51,009 nt of DNA from an uncultured Lewinella sp. GTDB taxonomy: Bacteria; Bacteroidota; Bacteroidia; Chitinophagales; Saprospiraceae. Each line of letters starts with the position of its first letter. The first letter of the stretch is position 1. This document shows, one piece after another, positions 36,850 through 45,568 of this stretch. The stretch is taken from NCBI GenBank assembly GCA_913057725.1, contig CAJXOS010000032.1, positions 1-51,009 of the forward strand, in the 5' to 3' direction. The notes under the pieces were generated by a model that had not been told where the DNA came from, made no database searches, and was given only the letters and a program-made list of their open reading frames with translations. Position numbers and translations under genes: made by a program.

Positions 36850-37248
36850 ATGACACGCACATTCATTCTAAGCTTGTTACTCCTGACGACCATTACAGGT
36901 CTTCAATCTCAGGAAGCAAGCTCTATTGAAACCATTACGAAACACATTCATGTTCCCTCGCCGGAATACGTAGCCATGGCAAGGCAAGTTGCCCCCAAAT
37001 CCGCACTGAAGTTTAGCCTAAGCTCTATCATCATCAGTGATGAACTGGTCCTTAAGCTAGAGCACATTCCTAACGATTTGGAAGTAAGCATCCTCAAAGG
37101 AAAAGTAGCAGTGCTCCATGTCCCACAAGACGAAAATGAGCCTACCACTACAATCCGTATCGACCTGGAGCACCTCACTCATGGTGCATATACCCTGCAA
37201 TTGAAAAGCGCAGGACAGATCTACACCAAAAGAATTGTGAAAACATAG
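36850..37248 (+). CDS. Very small secreted protein consisting mainly of a T9SS-like C-terminal domain
   Basis: The 132-residue product has a signal peptide (about 1-20, 'LLLLTTITGLQSQ'). After about 40 linker residues it resembles a sorting domain throughout: 'KFSLSSIIISDELVLKLEH', 'VSILKGKVAVLH' and 'LTHGAYTLQLKSAGQIYTKRIVK'. The usual 'PNP' entry motif is missing. A passenger domain is almost absent, which is unusual. It follows the desaturase gene by 65 bp in the same direction. Confidence 0.75.
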   Translation: MTRTFILSLLLLTTITGLQSQEASSIETITKHIHVPSPEYVAMARQVAPKSALKFSLSSIIISDELVLKLEHIPNDLEVSILKGKVAVLHVPQDENEPTTTIRIDLEHLTHGAYTLQLKSAGQIYTKRIVKT

Positions 37249-37262
37249 GGGTTATTCGCAAG

Positions 37263-37293
37263 GCCGCCCGGAGGGAGCTTCCTGAAGGGCGGC
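37263..37293 (+). terminator. GC-rich hairpin, possible terminator
   Basis: GCCGCCC (37263-37269) and GGGCGGC (37287-37293) pair over 7 bp with a 17-nt loop containing a short inner stem. There is no T-run, so this is a weak candidate. Confidence 0.4.
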
Positions 37294-37399
37294 TGCATTA
37301 CCCACATGCACCAGCTTAGTACACCTCAGTTGGACTCAAATCATTGAATTATTCACCGATGTGAGCCCTTGCATTGCTCACATTCCAAACCCATTAAAT

Positions 37400-38404
37400 A
37401 TGTTCTACAAGTACATTTTTTCACTGCTCATTTTAAGCAGTAGCTTCACCCTTTTCGGGCAAGAATTGCCTTATACATTTCAGTTCGTCAATGTAGGCGA
37501 ATACCAACCACTAACAAATGCTACCACCGTAGATACTAATGGCCCATGGGACGATCCTGTGCTAGAAATACCTATTGGCTTCGAGGTGGCTATGTTCGGG
37601 GAATCCTTTGACACCTTCTACCTCAACGGTTACATCGGAGGCTTTCTCATGAGCTCTAACACAGAATCTTCTATGCTAGCACCCTATGGCGAAGACCTAA
37701 CTGATCGGGGATATGGGACGGAGCAGTCAATGTCGCCAATTCTATATAAGGTAGACGGTCAGGCACCTGGACGAATTTTTAAAATTGAGTGGCAAAACGC
37801 TGGCTTCTATAATGAGGTTGCCTTTGGATCAAGTGAGAGTTATGTAAACTTCCAACTGTGGATTTATGAGACCGCTGGTCTTATAGAATATTGCTACGGC
37901 CCCAGTAACATAGCCTCAAACGACGTTTTCGGTAACGGCTCTGGCCCTTCAATAGGACTTCTGCAAAGCGCGAATGTTCAGACATTTGAGATAGGAAATA
38001 GCTGGTTTCTGACAGGTGAGTCCACCGATCCTGTGATTAGCCCAAGCGAAGCGAATCCAGTAACCTTTCCCAGTTTGAATCAAACGCCTCCAGTCGGGCA
38101 GATCTATGCCTTCTACCCCACCAATGTATCCGCCGTAGAATCTGAGGAATTAGCGGTTGGGGTACAGATTTATCCTAATCCAGTTGTGAATCAACTCACA
38201 CTGGAGCTGGATCTTTCAGCTACTCCTGATCAATTAGAAGCCCGCATCTTTAATACGCTAGGGCAACAAGTGTACTTTCAGTCGCTAGGTCAAAGCACCG
38301 AGTCTCTCCTCACTGTTGACGTGGAGCAACTTCCAAAGGGAAGCTACATCGTGCAAGTACGGGATGGGCAAGCCCAGATAAGCAAGAGAATTATAAAGCA
38401 GTAG
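37400..38404 (+). CDS. Secreted protein of unknown function with T9SS type A tail
   Basis: The start at the ATG at 37400 gives a clean signal peptide ('YIFSLLILSSSFTLFGQ'); a GTG at 37361 would add 13 residues. The 334-residue product has a beta-rich N-terminal domain of about 230 residues ('FDTFYLNGYIGGFLMSS', 'NFQLWIYETAGLIEYCYG') resembling the generic globular passenger of many Bacteroidota surface proteins. A T9SS sorting domain ends it ('IYPNPVVNQLTL', 'IFNTLGQQVYF', 'LPKGSYIVQV'). No catalytic residues are recognisable. Confidence 0.85.
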   Translation: MFYKYIFSLLILSSSFTLFGQELPYTFQFVNVGEYQPLTNATTVDTNGPWDDPVLEIPIGFEVAMFGESFDTFYLNGYIGGFLMSSNTESSMLAPYGEDLTDRGYGTEQSMSPILYKVDGQAPGRIFKIEWQNAGFYNEVAFGSSESYVNFQLWIYETAGLIEYCYGPSNIASNDVFGNGSGPSIGLLQSANVQTFEIGNSWFLTGESTDPVISPSEANPVTFPSLNQTPPVGQIYAFYPTNVSAVESEELAVGVQIYPNPVVNQLTLELDLSATPDQLEARIFNTLGQQVYFQSLGQSTESLLTVDVEQLPKGSYIVQVRDGQAQISKRIIKQ

Positions 38405-38415
38405 GAATCAAAATT

Positions 38416-38456
38416 GGAATTAGAGTGAAGGAAAGTCTTATTCTCACTCTAATTCC
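38416..38456 (+). terminator. Terminator-like hairpin
   Basis: GGAATTAGAGTGA (38416-38428) and TCACTCTAATTCC (38444-38456) pair perfectly over 13 bp with a 15-nt loop. The T-content after it is low (CTTCTCTC). Confidence 0.65.
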
Positions 38457-38529
38457 CTTCTCTCGGCAAGGTTTTCAGACAAGTTCCAGCCCATCTATGC
38501 TTCAAGGAGTTGTACCTTCATAGAAACCA

Positions 38530-39423
38530 ATGCCAGCCGCCATGAAAAAGCCGATTAAGGTCCAACAAGAAGTATTCGATTTATACGACGATTACGCCCA
38601 TAACAAGATTGATCGTCGTGTATTTATGGAACGTCTATCTGCCTATGCGGTAGGTGGCCTTACCGTATCGGCTTTGATGAATCACCTTCTCCCTCAATAC
38701 GAAGAGCGGCAACAGGTACGGGCCAACGACCCGCGCCTGGAATCGGAATATATCCACTACGATTCGCCGGAAGGGGGCGGCAGTATCAAGGGTCTGCTTA
38801 CTCGCCCGGTAGAACGAGAGGGAAAACTACCTGGCATTATTGTAGTGCATGAGAACCGCGGACTCAACCCACATATTGAAGATGTGGCTCGCCGTGCTGG
38901 AATTGCCAACTTTATCGCCTTGGCTCCTGATGCACTGACACCACTTGGTGGCTATCCCGGAAATGACGACGATGGGCGAACACTCCAGCGCCAACGCGAC
39001 CGCGGTAAAATGCTAGAGGACTTCATTGCGGCCTTCCATTACTTGGCACAGCACCCAGAATGCACAGGCAAAGTGGGTGTGGTAGGTTTCTGCTTTGGCG
39101 GATGGATTTCCAACATGATGGCAGTGCGCATTCCTGAGCTATCGGCTGCCGTACCATTTTACGGGGGGCAACCTTCTGCTGAGGATGTGCCAAATATTAA
39201 GGCTCCACTCTTGTTGCAATATGCTGAGCTCGATGCACGCGTCAATAAAGGCTGGCCAGACTACGAAGCCGCATTGCAGGCCAACGAAAAGCAGTACACT
39301 GCCCATATGTACCCAGAGGTGAAGCACGGGTTTCACAATGACACCACTCCCCGGTACAACCAAGAGGCGGCTGAACTCGCCTGGCAACGAACTATCGCTT
39401 TCTTCGATGAGCATTTGCGCTAG
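38530..39423 (+). CDS. Dienelactone hydrolase family protein
   Basis: The 297-residue product has an N-terminal extension (about 1-70, '[23 protein letters not shown]') that resembles a membrane-associated or Tat-like segment without a twin arginine in the usual context. The hydrolase domain carries Glu108 in 'VVHENRG', nucleophile Cys188 in 'GFCFGG', Asp235 in 'AELDARVN' and His266 in 'KHGFHND', the Cys-Asp-His triad of the dienelactone hydrolase family. It would open a lactone or cleave an ester; the natural substrate is not known. A second ATG at 38542 is possible. It is convergent with the next gene. Confidence 0.94.
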   Translation: MPAAMKKPIKVQQEVFDLYDDYAHNKIDRRVFMERLSAYAVGGLTVSALMNHLLPQYEERQQVRANDPRLESEYIHYDSPEGGGSIKGLLTRPVEREGKLPGIIVVHENRGLNPHIEDVARRAGIANFIALAPDALTPLGGYPGNDDDGRTLQRQRDRGKMLEDFIAAFHYLAQHPECTGKVGVVGFCFGGWISNMMAVRIPELSAAVPFYGGQPSAEDVPNIKAPLLLQYAELDARVNKGWPDYEAALQANEKQYTAHMYPEVKHGFHNDTTPRYNQEAAELAWQRTIAFFDEHLR

Positions 39424-39426
39424 CCA

Positions 39427-40005
39427 CTATTTTAGTTTACTCCCAAGTCGTTCGGTCTGCTGGAGCCATTTATCACGGCGTCCGGCAGAAGCAGTCTTGA
39501 TGGGTCCAAATATGGTAACGCGAACCGGATCAATGCCGACAAATTGAAGTGTTGATCGTTTCAGTTGGTTAATACTTGGCCGGCCGTAGAAGAAACGGTA
39601 AAACCAGCCTGGCTGATCCATGGTAGTGATAATGCGCGCCGTTTTTCCTTTGAGCAGTTTATCCCACCACAAAGAGCCTTCGCGGTATTGAAAGGCAAAG
39701 CCTGGAAGAAAAAGGCGATCTAAGAAGCCTTTGGTAATAGCGGGCAAGCCACCCCACCAAACTGGGTGCACCCACACCAGATGATCAGCCCACTGAATGT
39801 CTTCCCAGGCTGCCAGTAAGTCGGGTTCTAATTCCGTGCGTTTTTGATAGCCATACCGCAAGTTGGGATTAAAATCAAGCTCACCGATATTAAGCAACCT
39901 CACTTCGGCCTTGGCGGCTAGTGCACCTTTTTGATAAGCAGCCGCCAGAGCGTGGTTAAAAGAATCAGGATTGGGGTGTCCGTTGATCAGCAGTATCTTC
40001 TTCAT
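39427..40005 (-). CDS. Flavodoxin-fold NAD(P)H-dependent oxidoreductase (MdaB/KefF-like)
   Basis: The 192-residue product starts with the nucleotide-binding pattern 'ILLINGHPNPDSFNHALA' and carries 'HLVWVHPVWWGGLPAITKGFLDRLFLPGFAF', the FMN/quinone-site segment of the Flavodoxin_2 family. It probably reduces quinones or nitro compounds with NAD(P)H in the cytoplasm. It lies 65 bp downstream of the Crp-type regulator and is likely co-transcribed with and controlled by it. Confidence 0.92.
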   Translation of the reverse strand: MKKILLINGHPNPDSFNHALAAAYQKGALAAKAEVRLLNIGELDFNPNLRYGYQKRTELEPDLLAAWEDIQWADHLVWVHPVWWGGLPAITKGFLDRLFLPGFAFQYREGSLWWDKLLKGKTARIITTMDQPGWFYRFFYGRPSINQLKRSTLQFVGIDPVRVTIFGPIKTASAGRRDKWLQQTERLGSKLK

Positions 40006-40070
40006 TGTCCATCATTTGGTTCTGATGACAATAATAGCTGCATCTCCAGGCCTAAAACAAGGACATTTGT

Positions 40071-40640
40071 CTATTTCGCTAACTGTGCCCGAATTCGACT
40101 AAGGTGGCGTTGGGTGATCCCAAGGTAGGATGATAGGTAACGCTGTGGAATATGCTGCACATAGTCTGGCTGATCCGTCAGGAGTTTGGTGTAGCGATCT
40201 TGTGCGGAAGAGCGTTGTAGGCGAAAAATGCGGTCTTCTTGTTCCACATATTGGCGCTCCGCCATCACTCGCATGAAGTTGATCCAGCGGATATTGCCAT
40301 CAGCGAGTTGGTACAGATCAGATTTACTGAACGTCAATAACTCTACATCCGTAATCGCTTGGATACACTCCTCACTGGGCTTTCCGGTAATGAAGGAAGA
40401 ATAAGCCGACACCAGCGTATTGGGAAATAGGATACAGTAAGTGATCTCCTCTGCATTATCCGCATAGTAGTAAGACCGGAGAATGCCGCTCTGGATAAAC
40501 CCAACGCGATTGCTGACTTCACCGATCTGGCTAAAGCATTCTGATTTGCGCAATGACAAGGGTTGGGCCAATTCCAGAAAGTCGTCAATATCGTTTGGCA
40601 ACAGGAAGTCAAAAGATTGCAAAAAGGCTCTTATCATCAT
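40071..40640 (-). CDS. Crp/Fnr-type transcriptional regulator
   Basis: The 189-residue product has a cyclic-nucleotide-binding-like beta-barrel ('LSLRKSECFSQIGEVSNRVGFIQSGILRSYYY') and a C-terminal helix-turn-helix ('IPQRYLSSYLGITQRHLSRIRAQ'). It lacks the cysteines of Fnr, so it is not an iron-sulfur sensor. The cNMP site has no clear Arg-Ser-Ala triad, so the ligand is uncertain. It probably controls the flavodoxin-fold gene downstream. Confidence 0.9.
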   Translation of the reverse strand: MMIRAFLQSFDFLLPNDIDDFLELAQPLSLRKSECFSQIGEVSNRVGFIQSGILRSYYYADNAEEITYCILFPNTLVSAYSSFITGKPSEECIQAITDVELLTFSKSDLYQLADGNIRWINFMRVMAERQYVEQEDRIFRLQRSSAQDRYTKLLTDQPDYVQHIPQRYLSSYLGITQRHLSRIRAQLAK

Positions 40641-40696
40641 GCTTCTACTTGGAGATGAAAGATACTAATTCTATACACTCTGGATATGATATTATA

Positions 40697-40728
40697 AACC
40701 TCCCACAAGACATGTCTTGTGGGAGGTT
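40697..40728 (-). terminator. 32-bp perfect palindrome, terminator of the sigma-factor operon
   Basis: The arms AACCTCCCACAAGACA and TGTCTTGTGGGAGGTT are perfectly complementary over 16 bp with no spacer bases, folding to a hairpin with about 14 pairs. On the minus strand TTTATAATAT follows. It lies 26 bp beyond the stop of the gene at 40755. Confidence 0.75.
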
Positions 40729-40754
40729 CTAGTGTTCAAGCTGTCACAATTTTG

Positions 40755-41417
40755 CTAAGAGCTTCCGGTACCTGAATCAGCAGCAGCGGTGGTCGATGCA
40801 GCCTGCTGCCTTGCCTGCATATCGGTTTCTATCTTTTTCGAAGTCATTTCATTGTTCTCACTGACTTTTAAGGCCAGGTAGCCACCAGAACTTAAACCGA
40901 TTAAGCCTAGGGTAGCCGAATCATAGGTAGGTAGAAGGTCCATCCCATTGGAACAGAACTCCATGACAAACGCCAGGCCGTAAACCACGTTAAAGATCAA
41001 TGCCTGAAAGCGGTGGGTACTAATACCGTTATAATCCGAAAGGATATCCACCAGAAAACTTTGATGGTTACCACAGGTCTGGTGGCGCTGCTTAATGCTC
41101 GGGTTACTTTCATCCCCAGAATCGATAACACGGCCAGCAGCAACCGTTCCTACACTGATTCCAAGCAGCACTAGATTACTAGAATTGAGTAAGCCTTCTG
41201 CCTCGCCAGTAACAGCATAAGCTACCGCAAAACAAATGGAGATAATGACGGTCCACCAAAGTAGTTGAGTCTTGGCAAAACTATAGGCTGTATTGGGACC
41301 ACTATCCCGTAGTGCCACATTGAATGGCGACTTAGGTTGGGCTACACGATAAAGGAAAGCAAGGAGCATAAAGGCGAGCACAAAAACGACCAGCCAACGG
41401 ATGTTGAAAGCGTCCAT
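40755..41417 (-). CDS. Multipass membrane protein of unknown function
   Basis: The 220-residue product has about five hydrophobic segments (about 7-24, 53-70, 81-97, 135-155 and 165-183) and a Ser/Thr/Ala-rich charged tail. The first helix is followed by 'RVAQPKSPFNVALRDSG'. I do not recognise the family. It lies 73 bp beyond the TfoX-like gene on the same strand and ends before a strong hairpin, so it may be the last gene of the sigma-factor operon. Confidence 0.75.
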   Translation of the reverse strand: MDAFNIRWLVVFVLAFMLLAFLYRVAQPKSPFNVALRDSGPNTAYSFAKTQLLWWTVIISICFAVAYAVTGEAEGLLNSSNLVLLGISVGTVAAGRVIDSGDESNPSIKQRHQTCGNHQSFLVDILSDYNGISTHRFQALIFNVVYGLAFVMEFCSNGMDLLPTYDSATLGLIGLSSGGYLALKVSENNEMTSKKIETDMQARQQAASTTAAADSGTGSS

Positions 41418-41490
41418 GATGAATATAGGTTGTGTTATAAATCCGGCTTATTGGTGCCGGTGGTGCTCCTTAAAGATAGAGAATTCGCCG

Positions 41491-41844
41491 CTACTTCTTC
41501 TTTTTCTTACTCGACTTCGCTCTTGGATTAAAGGCCAGGCATTGTTGAATCCAGAAATTGAGATCAGCGTCCGCATCGAAGGCTTCTGGTTCCAGAAAAG
41601 CGTAGCCAGTCATGGGTCGGCCACCGTGAATCATTTGCTCTGCGCCTGGTCTCTCTAGTAGTATTGGCATCTCCTCGGGTGCTACTCTGGCCATGATGCC
41701 TCCTTTATAAGTTCCTAAACACATCTTATTATCTACCATGAAGCAATAGCCGCCAAACATCTTCTTTTCCTCCCATTCTGTGCCTTGGCTGGCCAGGTAG
41801 TTCCGGATGCGATCTAGCAAAAAAGTATCGGTACTTGAACTCAT
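41491..41844 (-). CDS. TfoX N-terminal domain protein
   Basis: The 117-residue product has the TfoX_N pattern 'KMFGGYCFMVDNKMCLGTYKGGIMARV' (split here by conserved turns) and a Lys-rich tail. Unlike the competence regulator TfoX/Sxy of gamma-proteobacteria it lacks the C-terminal domain, and competence is not implied. Its start codon overlaps the sigma-factor stop codon (ATGA), so translation is coupled. Confidence 0.9.
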   Translation of the reverse strand: MSSSTDTFLLDRIRNYLASQGTEWEEKKMFGGYCFMVDNKMCLGTYKGGIMARVAPEEMPILLERPGAEQMIHGGRPMTGYAFLEPEAFDADADLNFWIQQCLAFNPRAKSSKKKKK

Positions 41845-43079
41845 TGCAACTTGTTTTTCTTTTTGAGTAAATAGGCCCGCTCTGCTTCATTGGTTACTTT
41901 TTGGAGCGCAACGTCCAGAGCAACTATGGCCTTTTGAGGTTGGCCAATGTTCTTGTAGTACTCGGCTTCAACGCCGTAGAAGAGGTAAGCTCTTTGTTCC
42001 AAGTGCGCGGGGTCTATATCATCCAATAGGCTACGGGCTTTTTCATTTTCCTCCAATTGAATCAGCACAATAGCAATGTTGAGGAGCGTCAGTTTATCTT
42101 GAGTCCAGTCGTACAGTTGTTGATAGTGTCCCAGTATTTTACGCCAGTTCGTAGCCTCAAAAGAGGTGGCGCATAGGTGTTCTACGGCAATGGCTGCCTC
42201 CAAGTGAAAGACCGATTGATCATCATAGCTGCGAGCCATACTCAGTGCTTGATCCCCCAACTCAATCAAAGGCCTGTACCACTGCGAACGATCTTGATTT
42301 CTAAGATCAATCGTTTCCAGATTGGCAGACATTCGGCTCTCTAAACGTGCGGCATGAAAACACATAAGCGCAAATAAGGCGTAGCCGGCGCCGTTGCGTA
42401 AATTCTCTTTTTTGAGTACCAGCTTGCTTAGGCGAATGGCTTCTCCACAGAGCTCTTTGCGGATGAGAAGTTGTTGCTGTGTAGAATGAAATCCCTCGTT
42501 GAAGATCAGGTACAAGACTTCATGTACGCGAGCTAATCGTTCCAGCAGTGCCGCTTTATCCGGTAATTCAAATCGGATATCATTTTTCTGGATAGCTTTC
42601 CGAGCACGGGAAAGACGCTTCTTTACCGTTTCCACTTTAAGCAACAATGCGGCAGCAATTTCCCGCGTACTGAAACCAGCTACTGTTTTGAGGGCAAAGG
42701 CAATCTGATCACGCGGATCTAACAGGGGGTGACAAGCCGTAAATATCATCCGCAGCTGGCTGTCTTCGATCTGGTGATCCAAGAACATTTCATCCAACAT
42801 CATGGCGGCTGGCCCTGCCCCCATTTGATGCAATCGATTGCTCTCCGCCTTTAACTTACGAAGCAGATCTATTGCACGATTTTTAGCGGCAGCGGTAAGC
42901 CAGGCCTCCGGATTGTCCGGAAGGCCTGTCCGCCACTTAAGACTTGCATTTACGAAGGTGTCCTGGATCGCATCTTCGATGGTCTCCAGGTGATGCAAGC
43001 CAAAGATGCGCGTCAAGACAGCGACCATCTTTCCGTACTGATGCCGGAAAAGATGGTCGATGAGCTTGGAATCGGTCAT
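41841..43079 (-). CDS. ECF-type RNA polymerase sigma factor with C-terminal extension (ECF42-like)
   Basis: The 412-residue product has sigma region 2 ('HHLETIEDAIQDTFVNASLKWRTGLPDNPEAWL'), sigma region 4 ('FSTREIAAALLLKVETVKKRLSRARK') and a long C-terminal TPR-like region (about 180-412) typical of the ECF42 group. ECF42 factors have no anti-sigma factor; the C-terminal extension is needed for activity, and the genes lie next to YciI/DGPF proteins, exactly as here. Both ends overlap neighbouring genes by 4 nt (ATGA). The signal sensed is unknown. Confidence 0.93.
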   Translation of the reverse strand: MTDSKLIDHLFRHQYGKMVAVLTRIFGLHHLETIEDAIQDTFVNASLKWRTGLPDNPEAWLTAAAKNRAIDLLRKLKAESNRLHQMGAGPAAMMLDEMFLDHQIEDSQLRMIFTACHPLLDPRDQIAFALKTVAGFSTREIAAALLLKVETVKKRLSRARKAIQKNDIRFELPDKAALLERLARVHEVLYLIFNEGFHSTQQQLLIRKELCGEAIRLSKLVLKKENLRNGAGYALFALMCFHAARLESRMSANLETIDLRNQDRSQWYRPLIELGDQALSMARSYDDQSVFHLEAAIAVEHLCATSFEATNWRKILGHYQQLYDWTQDKLTLLNIAIVLIQLEENEKARSLLDDIDPAHLEQRAYLFYGVEAEYYKNIGQPQKAIVALDVALQKVTNEAERAYLLKKKNKLQ

Positions 43080-43423
43080 TGTTCGAAGACCATTACTTCA
43101 CGAATCTCTACGGTACCGCCCAAATCAAAGTCTGGGAAATCCTGGGCGACTGCTTTAGCCGCTTCCATATCCGCAGCAGCGATAACGTAGTATCCGCCAA
43201 CTAACTCCTTGAGCTCGGTTGCAGCACGATCCGTAACCGTACGCTCTGGCCCAGAAATACGTACCCCTGTAGGGTGAAGTGCCTCGCCGCTCTTGATGAT
43301 GCCGGCACTTTCCATTTTACCGTGCCAGGCAAACCATTTGCCCATGCGTTGTTGCATTTGTTCTGGAGAGAGACCTAATTCGCCATAGTCAGCTCCGATA
43401 AAGATGAGCATGAAATCTTTCAT
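43076..43423 (-). CDS. YciI/DGPF family protein, second copy
   Basis: The start at the ATG at 43423 gives 115 residues beginning 'MKDFMLIFIGADY', as in the family; the frame runs upstream to 43522 but that part is intergenic-like. Motifs 'RMGKWFAWHGKMESAGII', 'EALHPTGVRISGP' and 'GGYYVIAAADMEAAKAVAQ' are those of YciI-like proteins. Its stop overlaps the sigma-factor start by 4 nt. In ECF42 operons these proteins are the usual partners; their biochemical role is not established. Confidence 0.9.
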   Translation of the reverse strand: MKDFMLIFIGADYGELGLSPEQMQQRMGKWFAWHGKMESAGIIKSGEALHPTGVRISGPERTVTDRAATELKELVGGYYVIAAADMEAAKAVAQDFPDFDLGGTVEIREVMVFEQ

Positions 43424-43502
43424 TACGTAGGTGATTTTATTGGTGATTAAAGATAAGGTATTGTGTGCTCCGCCACTGGCGGAAAGAAGGGTAAATCCGA
43501 AA

Positions 43503-43835
43503 TTACATTTCCGCAAATTCATGAACTTCTACCGTGCAGCCTTCCCCCCAGGAAAGATGCGGGTGATCATTGAATAGGGCCTGAACCTGCTCCAGATTAT
43601 CTCCTTGCAAGATGGAATATCCATTGGTTGGCGTGTTGCTAGTAGCCCAAGAGCCATCTTGATGTATGGTTTGCCCACTCATCAAAGGAGCACCAAAATC
43701 TACAATGTGGTCGCCACACTTATCGCGCCAGGCAAACCAAGCTTGCATTCCTTTTGCGTGATCCTCTGGACTGATCTGTGCTGCTTGTGCCATAACCGCC
43801 GCCGGCGTGTTGTAGATGGCCATAAACTTTTTCAT
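43503..43835 (-). CDS. YciI/DGPF family protein, first copy
   Basis: The 110-residue product has 'MQAWFAWRDKCGDHIVDFGAPL', 'TNGYSILQGDNLEQVQALF' and 'GCTVEVHEF', matching the YciI/DGPF ferredoxin-like fold. It is the first gene of the operon, 79 bp before the second copy. The two copies are divergent in sequence, so they are not a recent duplication. Confidence 0.88.
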   Translation of the reverse strand: MKKFMAIYNTPAAVMAQAAQISPEDHAKGMQAWFAWRDKCGDHIVDFGAPLMSGQTIHQDGSWATSNTPTNGYSILQGDNLEQVQALFNDHPHLSWGEGCTVEVHEFAEM

Positions 43836-44074
43836 TTCGTCAAATTATGTGGTTAGTGAATGATAATCACTACAGTGACGAAGCACGATCTATGGAAGGG
43901 GACAGTAAGAGAAGATTTTTTTAAAAAACTTATTCAGCCAAACGCACGCTTGGTGTGTTTCTACATGCATACCTTACAGATTCGCAGGTAACAGTTTATT
44001 AGAGATTGTTACTATTGCCACGATAGGTTTCCGAAAACCCAAAGCATATAACTACTAAAGTCACAATACAAGAG

Positions 44075-44617
44075 ATGGCGAAAAGAATTCTGGTACTAGG
44101 AGCAAGCAGCAGCAAAAAATCTATCAACAAGCAGTTTGCCAGCTATGCTGCAGCCCAAATCAAAGGTGCAGACTTAAACCTTCTGGATCTCAACGATTTT
44201 GAAATGCCGATTTACAGCATTGATCGCGAAAAAGAAGATGGCATTCCAGCCTTAGCTCAGCAATTCAAGGAACATATCCGGACAGCCGACGGCATAATCA
44301 TTTCCTTTGCTGAGCATAACGGGGCATATTCAGCAGCGTATAAAAACATCTACGATTGGGTGTCGAGAATAGAGAAAGGAGTATGGTTGGACAAGCCGAT
44401 GTTACTACTGGCTACTTCTCCTGGGGGTCGTGGCGGAATTGGAGTACTGGATCTGGCTTTTAGCAGCTACAGTTATGCTAATAAGAACCATGTGGGGCGT
44501 TTTTCTTTGCCCTCCTTCGGGCAAAATTTTTCACCGGAGGGTGGTATTTTGGACAGGGACCTTAAAACAGAGTTCCATGAACAACTCCTACAATTTACCC
44601 AAGCTGTAACGAAATGA
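44075..44617 (+). CDS. NADPH-dependent FMN reductase family protein
   Basis: The 180-residue product has the flavodoxin-like pattern 'ILVLGASSSKKSINKQFA', 'GIIISFAEHNGAYSAAYKNIYDWVSR' and 'LLLATSPGGRGGIGVLDLA', which place it in the FMN_red family (azoreductase/quinone-reductase type). It would reduce FMN, quinones or azo compounds with NADPH. It is divergent from the sigma-factor operon (gap 43836-44074, nothing else seen) and is followed by the kinase gene with an 79-bp gap. Confidence 0.92.
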   Translation: MAKRILVLGASSSKKSINKQFASYAAAQIKGADLNLLDLNDFEMPIYSIDREKEDGIPALAQQFKEHIRTADGIIISFAEHNGAYSAAYKNIYDWVSRIEKGVWLDKPMLLLATSPGGRGGIGVLDLAFSSYSYANKNHVGRFSLPSFGQNFSPEGGILDRDLKTEFHEQLLQFTQAVTK

Positions 44618-44696
44618 CTATCTAAGTAAGATTCTTACCCTGTAGTTCTTATTAACTGCTCCAGGCGCTTGCAACAGACTTCAACCTAGTAATTCC

Positions 44697-45536
44697 ATGA
44701 AACTCTCTGAATATTTAATTAATCTGGGCCATGAATCTAGTGAACATCGGGCTTGGGTGGACAACCTGCCCAGGGTGCTATCACGCAAAACCTTAGAGTG
44801 GGGGCTAAAACTAGGAACACCCTATCTTGATAACGTTTCCTGCTCATACGTTGTGGATTGTGTTAATGCAGAAGGAGAGGAAGTTGTTCTTAAAGTGGGC
44901 TTTCCTCACTTTGAAGCAAGCAACGAAATCGAAGGACTACAGTTGTTGAATGGTAAGCCGACAGTCCAACTTCTGAATTATGATAAAGCTACCAACGCTT
45001 TATTGCTTGAAAAATGTGATCCCGGCACTAACCTCCAGCAGTTAAAATTGTCGGATCAGGATGCGATTATTTGCGAGTTACTGCAAGAAATGTGGGCCGC
45101 TGATCCTCCTACCGATGAATTCCCCCCTTTAAGTAAGATGGTGTCTTTATGGAATGAGGAGACTCATCAGGCAATTAGCCGCTACCCTTCCCCATCTTTA
45201 GCAAAGCAGGGGTGCCAGTTGAAAGAACAATTGATTAACACCACCACCCGGCAGGTTTTACTAGCTACAGATCTACACGCAGGAAATATCCTCCGAGCAC
45301 AAAGAAAGCCCTGGTTGGTCATCGACATCAAACCTTTCATTGGCGACCCCGCTTATGACCTTACACAACATCTCGTCAATTCTCTTGATTCGTTACGAGA
45401 CAATCCATTAGTTCGAATCAATAGACTTGCCGATCAAGCCAACGTTAATCGTTCTCGGCTAAAAGATTGGCTCTTTGCCAGATTAGCATCAGAATTTGGA
45501 GGAATTCATCAGGAAATAGCACTAAGCTTAAAATAA
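44697..45536 (+). CDS. Aminoglycoside/hydroxyurea phosphotransferase-like kinase (APH(6) family)
   Basis: The 279-residue product has a kinase-like fold: Lys66 in 'VVLKVGF', a brief glycine-poor loop, catalytic Asp192 and Asn197 in 'LLATDLHAGNILR', and metal-binding Asp210 in 'LVIDIKPFIGDPAYDL'. This pattern matches the StrB/APH(6) family, which phosphorylates streptomycin or hydroxyurea. Residues needed for phosphotransfer are present. In environmental Bacteroidota such kinases often have unknown natural substrates, so resistance is only a possibility. Confidence 0.88.
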   Translation: MKLSEYLINLGHESSEHRAWVDNLPRVLSRKTLEWGLKLGTPYLDNVSCSYVVDCVNAEGEEVVLKVGFPHFEASNEIEGLQLLNGKPTVQLLNYDKATNALLLEKCDPGTNLQQLKLSDQDAIICELLQEMWAADPPTDEFPPLSKMVSLWNEETHQAISRYPSPSLAKQGCQLKEQLINTTTRQVLLATDLHAGNILRAQRKPWLVIDIKPFIGDPAYDLTQHLVNSLDSLRDNPLVRINRLADQANVNRSRLKDWLFARLASEFGGIHQEIALSLK

Positions 45537-45568
45537 GGCGCTAGTATGACCTCAGAATGTCATTTACG

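Noticed and set aside
38530..38740. Tat signal peptide on the dienelactone hydrolase.
   Set aside because: The 'DRRVFMERL' segment lacks the expected motif order and a cleavage site, and the hydrophobic stretch is short. Cytoplasmic or membrane-associated location is left open.
41491..41844. Natural competence regulation by the TfoX-like gene.
   Set aside because: Only the TfoX N-terminal domain is present. This single-domain form is widespread in organisms without Sxy-type competence control.
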